Made by a program: the position numbers and the translations under genes
In this document: in pieces, positions 55,191 through 64,000 of the stretch
Numbering within the stretch: position 1 is the stretch's first letter
How the letters are laid out: each line of letters begins with the position of its first letter
The notes under the pieces: generated by a model
Seen by the model: only the letters and a program-made list of their open reading frames with translations
Told to the model about the DNA's origin: nothing
Database searches by the model: none
From: Ectocarpus siliculosus
Lineage: Eukaryota > Sar > Phaeophyceae > Ectocarpales > Ectocarpaceae
Reading direction: 5' to 3'
Assembly: GCA_000310025.1 (NCBI GenBank)
Contig: FN648470.1
Coordinates: forward strand, 82,552 to 146,551
DNA length: 64,000 bases

Positions 55191-56096
55191 TCGCATACTG
55201 CTGCGCGCACGCACCATCATTGATGTGGTAATGCCTTTGATTGGTATATGTATCATTACGTTTGTTTTTGTTTTTTGCGAGACAGGGAAAAAACAGATCG
55301 GTAGTGAGAGGAAATAACTTGAGTCTCGGTCTTGCCAAGATTTCATTTTAGAGGAGCCGGTAACAAACAAGACACCTTGCATTCGGTGCGCAAGCGCTTC
55401 GACCGCAAGAACTTATTTGCTGCAAGGCCGGACGTGTGCGGCTCGGGATTTCGGTGGGGGTGGTGCGGTGAATGTAGATGGGAAGCGGTAAGACCGCAAA
55501 AAGGGCACCTTCTTTCGATGACCGCCTCTGCCGGCATATTAAGGTAGTATATATTGCGTCTAAAATTGCGTGGTCTCTCCCAGAAGTTATAATCAATCGT
55601 CGTGAGGTTTGTGTGGCTGCATTTTTATTGGCTCTGGTTTTCTGATCCGATGTTAATATACTTCGTAGAAGCATAGCCGACTAAGTATCAGTTTTGTTCG
55701 CAACAGGAACCACAAACGTAAGGGGCGCACCGTAAAGCAAGGGGGGGGGGATTCGTACTCTTTATGTTTTGCGTGCCTTAGCGGTCAGACCATTGACCAC
55801 GCGTCCTCGAGAGGACGGAGCATCGTTCCCACAGGACCGATCACCGATGGCCAATCGTTCCTTCCTACTTTGCCAAAGGTGTCTCAAGAATGTCGTCCGT
55901 AGTCTATCTATCCTATCGATATCACTCCTACCGTTATCACTTCCCGCCTTTTCACCCCACTTCCTATGCCCCAGAACAGCTAACGTCTTCTCCTGGCAGT
56001 AGTCTACGCAGCAAGGGGGGGGGGGGAGTCATACCATCGCAGAGTAGGGGAAGGCCGGCCACCCACAGGTATTAAAACGTCCCAATGGACTGGACA

Positions 56097-56157
56097 GATG
56101 AAGGTACTTGGTAGAGAGACCGGCACGGTTTTTAATGCGAAGACACCAACAACAAGG
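56097..56157 (+). repeat. (CAA)n-tailed repeat, 3' fragment
   Basis: The sequence gaaggtacttggtagagaga, then cggcacggtttttaatgcga and agacaccaacaacaagg, is a truncated 3' end of the family. Confidence 0.65.
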
Positions 56158-57072
56158 CACGGGATCTGAGTCAACATGCCCGGCTGCGTAGCGAGAGGGG
56201 CGAGGGGAAGGACCCCCTCGACGGCGTGGGGGTAGCGTGGACAAGGAGGAACGAACGGCGGTCGAAGAACCAGTTTGGTCCAAGAACCAGATTCTTCACC
56301 AGTTTCTTCGTCGCAACCAGTGTCTTCTGTAGGAAAAGGCAAAAAAATCCGTGTGCCCACGGCTGCTGCCCCACCTGAGTTTTTTTTTTTTTAAGGTGTC
56401 CCGCCCGGGATCTACGTACACGATTTAGTCGGTCTCTCGAAGGCCAAACATAGCCTTCCTTCACTTTCCGACAGGCCCTCAAGAGCATTTGGAGTGGGAA
56501 CCAACCAGACCATGGGTTGTCCGAAACTGTTAAGTCTCAAATGGTTCCCACTTGTTAACACCTGCACATGCCCGCGAATGCGAACATCTCCACTCCAAAA
56601 AAAAAGAAACATGACCCGTGCTCAGCCTCTGGTTTATCCTCCAAACGTCGTCTATCAACGCCAAAAAAACGAAGACATGTGCGGCATTGTTGTGGTCCCT
56701 GCAGGAAAAACAGGCAAGCGTGGATTCCATTATTACGGGGCAATCTTGTAGTGCACGGGAAAATGAGCAGCAGAGTCGTAGCCGGGGTGTACATGAAAGA
56801 ATGTGGTGTCCTCTTATCTCAACTCATCCTTTGGCGCCAAAGCACTCCCAGCCGGTACACGCACGTCTGAACACTATTGAGCGGAGGGCTAAAAGAAGTG
56901 TGAGAATTTGGTACGATAGGTTTTCTCGTTTCGATACAACAACAAGTCATCCGCTAGATCCTAGTACAGACATAGACCACAACATCAAACCCCAATGTGC
57001 TAGACCGCAGCAAACGCAAACGCCATTACCAAGGAGCAACAAGCGAGTCAAGAAGTCCTCGACCTGCCACTG

Positions 57073-57317
57073 TCATCGCCGACCCCACCCGGCCTCACAC
57101 CCACGGAAAACCAGCCAGCGGCTTTGAAAAAATGCTCTGCCAAGACGGTTCGAAGCCCTATAAAATCGTCCACCTAGGCCAGCCAGTGTTTGGCCTGCAT
57201 GTAATGGATGGGAACTTCCACGGACATGTCGACGTCCTGAACGGCAAAAATCTCCCACTCGTCGACGTCACCAACACGAGTTGTCTCGAACCGCCTTCTC
57301 GAGAATATGTGAAGTAG
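57073..57317 (+). CDS. Uncertain open frame between CIAO2B and TypA
   Basis: The plus-strand frame contains GFEKMLCQDGSKPYKIVHLG and later HVMDGNFHGHVDVLNGKNL, with codon use that looks more coding than its neighbours. It ends at TAG (57315-57317). I do not recognise it. It overlaps the region just beyond the TypA stop on the other strand. It may be a fragment of a repeat-encoded protein or chance. Confidence 0.2.
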
Positions 57318-57483
57318 AGTCGTCACCAATACGACTTGTCCCGGACCGCCTTCGCGAGAATATGCCAAGTAGAGACGGGGGTTACATAACCCTTAACCCT
57401 ACGACCCAAAAAACCTGTAACCCCTACTAAAAAATCAAGCTTTAAATATCCTCGCGAAGGGTATGTACTGCTGTTATTTTGCT

Positions 57484-60400
57484 CTACTTCTTCCCCGCCA
57501 TCTGGGCGTTCTTCGTCATGCGGATTTTTGTCGGCGTGACTTCCACCAGCTCGTCCGCCTGCTCATTGACCGGGAAAACAAACGAAAAACACGGAAAGAC
57601 ACCGCGGGCAACCCGCGCGGACATCAACGAACGAGGGCATCACGGTACTGTGTAAATGTAAACATTGCGTCCCCCGATGCTGGAAAACGCACGATGGGAG
57701 TTGGTGTTGGAGAAGACGTCACCCAGGACACGCTGCGGCCACTGACGTGCTTGAACGCTCGAGTGTCTCACCATGCTTTTGAGCAAGATTGTGCAAAAGT
57801 TAGAACTTTGAACAAGTTAGGTTTCACTACTACTCACTACGCGTACCTGGATGTACTCCACCGCCATGTCCAGGTTGACTTCCATGGGCACCGTGACACT
57901 TTCGCTGATGCTCTTTGTCGCTGACCTAATGTTGTTAAGAGCTTTTGCCTGCGCACAAAAGAAAGTAGAAACATGTACCCCAGCAGGCGGCGCGCGTGTC
58001 ACAGCCGCGAAAAATAGGAACTCAAGGCACAGCCGGTCCGGCCTTTTCCGGTTGTCGCAAAAGCATTGAAAAAAAAACCATGGCAACAGCAAAAGAAGCC
58101 ACACGCACATGGCCCCCCCAAGTCCAACGGCAGGTTGTTGGGCTTGACGCGCTACATGTGTAGATACTTGCGGGATACAAAGTCTATTCCATTTTTTTTG
58201 CCTGTTGACCTCTCGGGGAAGACTCATGGGCCATTTCACGTGCCAGTTGAACTCAGATTCGAACATCCGACGAAAAAAGTAAGACTGTAAACAGATTCTG
58301 CTTAAGAGATTTTGTACAAACATATTTTTGGGTCGTTGAGTTGCGCTGGGCTCTACGAATCAAAAACACGCGCCAGCTGTGTGTGGCTGTCGAGCTTGGG
58401 AAACGTCGCAACGCAGCTGGCTGTCCGTTGCGAGCTGGTCCTGACTGCCTGATTTTATTTTTCATCTTGCGTCACCCCTTCGCGTGGTGGCACTGTGCTC
58501 TCGTGAGCCCACTCTGGAGGAATCACTTGCATCAATGAACAAGTTGTATCCAGGGTTGGTACTCGCTGTAGCAAGATGCTACCCTAACCGACACGTAGCG
58601 CCGATGCCAATCGAAGCGAGTTCGAGCGGGATACCACCCGGGCAACAAAAAAAAAACAAAAAAATAAATGCACCGTGTGTTGCGGCGTACATGGAGCTTC
58701 GTAGCCGGTTGGGGAAGCAATGGCCTCCCGGTCTATGGATGGCAGCATAGAATTGAGTCCTCGCATGCATGCACGCAAGCAGCAGCCGCCACAAATGTCA
58801 TCGTGGCCAGCCCTCGTTTTTCCTTGGGTAGCGGCAAGCGTGAAGCTGTTATAGTAGTGGTACCAGGATAATGCCCGTAGGTGCCACCCCCTAGAGCCGG
58901 TATAGTAGCGGGCAATCGGCAATATTTTATTACATTACGCCTGTGCCACATGATTTCACCGGGATTTACAGGCCAGCCTTATTCAACCGGCAGTTCATCG
59001 GGAACCACTAAATACACCGTACAATTTTTAACGTTTTCCCGCTTGTGATCGCGCAGGAGCCGCGTCGCGCGTTCTCTGCATGGGCTTCTCTCGCCTGTGT
59101 TTTTCTGGCCCACGCGGCATGCACGCACGCACCTTACAAATGTTGACCCTCAGGTCCCCCGGGCGCTGATGCAACCCGATGATCATGTCGCGGTAGATCT
59201 CGTCCTTCGCCGACACCATCATCACCCCGCGGCTCTGAGCCCCAGCGATGCCGAACGGGGTCGCCACGCCGTTTTCGTGGGCGACCAGAGACCCCTTGTC
59301 TCGGGCCTCGATGTCACCTTTTCTCGCACAACCAAGGCGCGTGGTGAAGCGCAAAACAAATAGGGGAGGGAAAGGTTTTATCGCCTCGTGAAAGCTATGT
59401 ATAGGTTTTCGACCATGTTTTTGCTGTTAAATCTATACCGTGATCAGAGAGACCCCTTGTCTCAGGCCTCGATGTCGCATTTTCTCGCACAACAAGGCGC
59501 GTGGTGAAGCAAAAAAAGGGGGGAGGAAAGGTTTTATCGCCTCGTGAGAGCTATGTAAGTATTCGACGATGTTTTTGCTGTTAAATCTATACCGTGATCA
59601 GAGAGACCCCTTGTCTCAGGCCTCGATGTCGCATTTTCTCGCACAACAAGGCGCGTGGTGAAACAAAAAAGGGGGAAGGAAAGGTTAAGGTTTTATCGCC
59701 TGATGAGAGCTATGTAAGTATTCGACCATGTTTTTGCTGTTAAATCTACCGTAGGCCACGACAAGGCGCATGATGAACAAAGGAGGAAAGGATTATCGAG
59801 TGATGAGAGAGAAAGCTTCAACCATGTTATGCTGCTAATCTACCGTAGGCGATGGCAAGGCGCATGACGAACAAGGGGGGAAACGTTTGTGCCTGGTCAA
59901 GATGCAAAAGCAGTCTGTAGCCTTGGGGAAGATATTTAATATTGGTTTTAATAGGGGTTTCGGGTTTGCGGTTGGGGGGTAGGGCTAGGGCTACAAAAGC
60001 CCCCCATTTTCAAATGTAACGACTAATACAAGACTCGCGAAGGCGGTCCAGATACTCAACGATATTTTGCAAAACTTAATCTTCCGTAGACCCAAGTTGG
60101 ATCGCCAGTACACACAACGTCTCCCCGCCCCCCGCCCCCGCCCCCACTGCAAAAAAAAAATCACACACACGCCCGCCCCCTCACGAGGTCCCAGTTCATA
60201 GCAGATAGAGAAGTGTTTTGTGTTTTCAACCGCACTAAGACTGGCGTCTTTTCATTGGTCAGCCGGTTAGTCAACGCGGTCGATGCCAATAATAAAGACA
60301 CACACACACACACACCATTTTGCCACATACCTGCGTAAGGTCTGTAGGAGTCGAAAATCGTGTCCATGACCGCGGTGCCTCGTGTCGCCGTGAGCATGCT

Positions 60401-63400
60401 GTTGCGGAGGCCGATCATGCCCCGGGTCGGGACGAGGTACTCGATGTTGGTCATCTGGGCGTCCCCGCCGGTCTCAACGGGCGTCATGTTGAGCATTTCC
60501 CCCTTCCGCCTCGAGAGCAGGTCGACGACTGCGCCGGTGTATTCGTCCGGCACCTGGGGAACGCGCAGGCGATGCGGCGGCCAGAAAGGAGACACGCAAC
60601 GTTGTCTCGCCCATTCGTGACGTGTTGCATCGAACGTGTGCAGCAGAGTACACGGCCAGAGAGGAGACACGCAACGTTGTCTTGCCGATTCGTGTCGTGT
60701 TGCATCGAACGTGTGCAGTAGGGTACATTGTGCTGCGATAGCAGAGCTCGAGATTCGGAGGCTGATCTCCTGTTTAGGCCTGAGAAACGCAACCATGCGG
60801 TCAGAGAGGAGACATGCAACATTGCTTGCCGGTTCGTGTCGTGTTGCATCGAACGTGTGCAGTAGGGTACATTGTGCTGCGATAGCAGAGCTCGAGATTC
60901 GGAGGCTGATCTCCTGTTTAGGCCTGAGAAACGCAACCATGCGGTCAGAGAGGAGACATGCAACATTGTTTGCCGGTTCGTGTCGTGTTGCATAGAACGT
61001 GTGCAGTAGAGTACATTGCACTGCGATAGCAGAGCTCGAGGTGTCGGGGGCACAGCTGATCTCCTATTTAGGCCTGAGAAACGCAACCATGCGGCCAGAG
61101 GAGACATCAACGGCGGTTTTCGAATCGTGTCCTGCTGCATCGCACATGCAGACTCTATGTAGACTATATGGTGTTCCGTAAACTGAACAGTAAAACTTCT
61201 TTCCAAAACTAAAAAAAAGCACCCATTTTCTCATCTTGCAACGTCAGAGCTCGAGGTTCGGTGGCTCGACTTACTCCCAAAATTTGGGTATTGTACGCGA
61301 AAAAAACTGCGAAGGCTACTGCCCAACGCCTTGCGCGCCCACCTGCACCTTTTTACCGTCTCGAACGGCTCATGGCAAAAAAAAAACATTAATTTGAAAA
61401 CAAACAAATGGAGCAACGCCGGGCAAAACCCAGGGCATGTAGACCAAGGACCATGGCATAAACCCACAGCCGCAGCAGCAGCAGCAGCAGCAGTAGCAGC
61501 ATGCACCGTACGGCAGCTTGCACAACATGTCACACGCCTTGGTGCGATGTTCAAAGCTCGATCGACTACTCGGCAGGCAAAAACAGCAGTGACGGCGCCG
61601 AAAACATAATCGGGATTGACTCTTGGTAAATCCTCTTCGTCGTGGAGTTTGATTATCGGCCCTGGGGGGGGAGAGGGTGATATCTTACGCAATTTTCCTC
61701 GCAGGAGCCCCGCGGCTGGCTCGTGGGCAGCACCGCAACCCATGGACAGGCCACACGTGCTTACCTGCACCTCCACCGTCTCGAAAGGCTCGTGAGTGCT
61801 GCCGTCCACTTGCTTTGTGATGACCGTGGGGGGACCAACAAGCAGCTCGAAGCCCTCTCGGCGCATGTTCTCGATAAGCACGGTCAGGTGCAGCTGCCCG
61901 CGGCCGCTGACCTGATGGAATTTCGTCGGCAAACGTTGTGGGTGTATTTGTTGAACCAGGGACGTGCAAAACGCGCCCCTTTAGAGAAAATAGCGGTTGA
62001 CAAATATTCAGCCTCAAAAATCCAAAATCCAAGAACTTGGCTACAGGAAACACATGTGCTCGGTTTGAGGCAAACCAAGATACCGTAAATGACACAAGAT
62101 AACACACCCCCTGGACCAATTTTCAAATCTCGATTTCTCAACAGCAGAAAGAGCCACAGCGCCGAAAACGGTGGCGCTGAAGCTGTCTCGCCAAGAGCTT
62201 TACGAAAATGTATCGTTTCATTTTTATGCATCCTCTTCGTCGTGGCGTAATCGAGCATAGCAAATTGGTCCATGGGGTGTGTTATCTTGTGTCATATACG
62301 GTATTTACCAATCTTTAAGTCTACCGTCTTCTGTGGTGGCCGAAGAAGGCATGGACACGGCACTCGAATCAAAATTTTCAGCACGAAGGTCGGGGGTGGA
62401 AAAGCGGTGGTCAGGTACAGGCGTGGTGTTTTGGAATCGTTGCTCGTTCCGTTACCCCCTTATTTTATGTAACATAATAAATCCATCTCTATCCATGAAC
62501 GTACGGTTCTAAATAGGATTGGTGACGGATCCAAGCGCTAGCCGAGCACCGCCTTTCTTTCTTCGATTCCCCAACCAGCATACATATCTTCTAGTTTCAC
62601 AAGGCGCGCGTCCGGAGTGAGCCGGCTCATCAGAGCATGGTGCAGTAGTGCCACCAACGCGTGATGGCAAGATGAAAGCAAGGCATGTGTTGGTGTTAAT
62701 CAGCTGCCAGCTGTCATCGGTCTGGCCGCTGTGCGCTGCTGTTGATGTCGCCATCCCCACTTCACCAACGACTTTTGCTCCCACGAGGAGGTGGATAGCT
62801 ACATCGCGTTTTCCCGCAGTGAGTTAGTTGTAACGAATCGAGGTAAGATAGTCCACAGGGACCAGCGACCTACCAGAATGTTTTCTAAAGGAGTATAGTG
62901 AGAAACGGTTGCTTTGGTCGCTCTCCTCTACGGAGGGGGGGCGTCAACAACGCCCGATGATTATTTAGCGCCCATGGCCCTGTGTAGCATTGGTGAAAAC
63001 TGCTGGGCGCCCATTGAATCACAAGCTCGTTACGTAAATTGAACAGCGCCGGTCCCCGTGAATAGCACCGGTCGATGCGCCGGGGGCACATACCGGCGTT
63101 GAGGGCCCACTACTGTACCTGTGTTTCTACGACGCCCCCAAACAGCGTATGCACATATCTTCTAGTTTAATCTCTCTTATCAGTACCTCGTAGGCGTCCG
63201 AAGAATCCGTCTCCTCGACGCGTAACGCTACGTTGCGGTCCAGCTCCTTCATGAGCCGATCCCGGATCATTCGCGTTGTGAGGAACTTGCCCTCCCTGCC
63301 GGCCAGGGGCGACTTGTTCACCCCGAAGGTCATCCGGACGGTGGGCTCCTCCACCGCGATGGGCACCATCGGCTGCGAGCGGGAACATCGAACGGGGGAC

Positions 63401-63959
63401 ATCCGAGAACGGAAAATCGAGAGTGGGAACATCGAACGGGAACATCGAGAACGGCAAAATTCGAACGGGAACATTGAACGGGAACATACGTCTTGAGCAC
63501 GCTACAGCAGTTACACCGTCCACGTGCCCGAGGCAAGCGACATGGGTACCCTGGGGCACCGATGGACCGATGGGCACCATCGGCTGCTGCCAGCGGGAAC
63601 ATTTGAACGGGAACATGGAACGGGCACAAAACGTCTTGAGCACACTACAGTTGAGGGAACTTGGCCACTAGAGCAGATGCTCAGTTCAGAACCCTATACT
63701 TAAAACACCCATATATTATAGTCGATTTTGGGCTAATCACCCCCACGGACGGAAAAAAAAAAAAAACAAGCCCGGGACGCAACAAGAGTTCATTTTTTTT
63801 TTTTTTTTCATCTTCGAGGAGCGGCGCGTTCTGCAGATTTACAGCTCGAGAAGAAGAGCTCACGTTGGGGTTGGCCGGGTCTAGGATGGTGTCTCCGATC
63901 CCGATTTGGGCAAGACCGGCGACCATGACGATGTCCCCGGCGTGCGCCTCCTCCACGGC
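57484..63959 (-). CDS. typA: TypA/BipA translational GTPase, C-terminal half (partial)
   Basis: The exons on the minus strand are 63959-63864, 63372-63187, 61911-61765, 60553-60331, 59317-59133, 57948-57847 and 57558-57484. All introns are GT-AG, phases match, and about 337 residues are covered up to the TAG at 57484-57486. Landmarks in order: GDTILDP (domain II), [89 protein letters not shown] and [13 protein letters not shown]. These are the EF-G-like domains III and V and the BipA-specific C-terminal domain. TypA/BipA binds 70S-type ribosomes and aids assembly and stress translation; eukaryotic versions usually act in plastids or mitochondria. The GTPase domain and any targeting peptide are outside the window. 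It is not EF-G or LepA, because the RRKGEMLNM and PTRGMIGLR context and the C-terminus are TypA type. Confidence 0.93.
59283..59880 (-). repeat. Tandem array containing duplicated TypA exon edge
   Basis: The start of the 59317-59133 exon (gaccccttgtctc...gatgtc on the plus strand) is copied at 59451 and 59605, spacings 161 and 154. The intervening unit has ggttttatcgcctcgtga and ttgctgttaaatctataccg. Shorter ~95-bp derivatives follow at 59745-59880. The copies have lost the acceptor AG (plus-strand gtcgcatttt instead of gtcacctttt). Confidence 0.85.
60218..60318. repeat. Short repeat plus (CA)n at a TypA donor site
   Basis: The block ttcaaccgcactaagactgg is shared with 52747. It is followed by a (CA)n tract at about 60299-60315, some 13 bases from the GT of the 60331 exon donor. 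Confidence 0.7.
60570..61110. repeat. Tandem repeat in TypA intron, 144-bp main period
   Basis: The anchor tcagagaggagacatg starts at 60801 and 60945. Related units start near 60586 and 60655 (shorter, with gagacacgcaacgttgtc) and near 61090. Each unit contains cgtgttgcatcgaacgtgtg and gcgatagcagagctcgagat. The two central units differ at only a few bases. Confidence 0.85.
61470..61491 (+). repeat. (GCA)n microsatellite in TypA intron
   Basis: About seven GCA units, followed by gtagcagcatgc. Confidence 0.8.
62083..62301. mobile_element. 219-bp MITE, best-preserved GACACAAGATA copy
   Basis: The left end is ccgtaaatgacacaagataa and the right end ttatcttgtgtcatatacgg, with about 40 bases of inverted repeat including ccaattt and aaattgg. 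TA flanks both sides (62081-62082 and 62302-62303). It lies in the TypA intron between the 63187 and 61911 exon edges. Confidence 0.88.
62304..63186. other. Remaining TypA intron sequence, nothing identified
   Basis: No exon fragment of TypA or known repeat is visible. The phrase catacatatcttctagttt(c) at 62579 resembles cacatatcttctagtttaa at 63151, next to the 63187 donor. A duplication from the exon flank is therefore possible. Confidence 0.4.
63357..63625. repeat. (CGAACGGGAACAT)n minisatellite with duplicated TypA exon edge
   Basis: Short units cgaacgggaacat and variants run at 63378-63487 and 63592-63622. The acceptor-side exon edge (cgatgggcaccatcggctgc, 63357-63376) is repeated at 63569-63588. 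Confidence 0.8.
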
Positions 63960-64000
63960 CTGCCCGGAAAGAAACAAAAAAAAAAATGCGGCGAAACAGC

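Noticed and set aside
60161..61206. 286- and 240-codon minus-strand frames in the TypA region
   Set aside because: They combine one true TypA exon (60331-60553) with translated tandem repeat. The repeated CTLLHTF-type peptide is intron sequence.

Overview
The window looks like eukaryotic nuclear DNA from a stramenopile alga. A brown alga such as Ectocarpus is my best guess, by inference: genes with many short exons and GT-AG introns, long repeat-filled introns, a chromodomain-type Ty3/gypsy relic, mixed GC content, and Sanger-style assembly scars. There are two 100-N gaps (8001-8100 and 48107-48206). Most of the sequence is repeats, and real coding DNA is a few percent.

Three conserved host genes can be assembled exon by exon. 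(1) A membrane RING E3 ligase of the RNF5/RNF185/RMA type lies on the minus strand, from 27429 down to 10220. Its membrane-anchor exon is separated from the rest by a 15.65-kb intron. (2) A complete CIAO2B/FAM96B (MIP18 family) cytosolic iron-sulfur targeting factor lies on the plus strand, 46992-54825, with five exons and 164 residues. (3) The C-terminal half of a TypA/BipA translational GTPase lies on the minus strand, from 63959 down to 57484, with seven exons; its 5' part is beyond the right edge. Genes 2 and 3 are convergent, with about 2.7 kb between their stop codons.

Two further spliced or split minus-strand loci look transposon-related. At 1664-4076 is a five-exon gene with a transposase-like C-terminal region, followed in frame after one TAG by a SAP-like segment. 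At 36624-39882 is a PIN/XPG-like nuclease reading frame followed in frame after one TGA by a cysteine-rich CXC (tesmin-like) domain. I consider the second the most unusual coding locus here.

Repeat landscape: 6-20 kb is a mosaic of related non-autonomous repeats in both orientations, plus a 1.7-kb palindromic element around gap 1. Two tRNA-derived SINEs lie at 11.9-12.2 and 17.6-17.9 kb. A dead Ty3/gypsy element occupies 22.1-25.1 kb. From 28 to 46 kb are dispersed repeats with nested insertions, TA-flanked MITEs and a 2.5-kb inverted-repeat element. Introns of the 46-64 kb genes hold MITEs, minisatellites and tandem copies of exon edges. A stretch at 47597-48106 is not biology: it is a degraded, homopolymer-smeared copy of the sequence just beyond gap 2.
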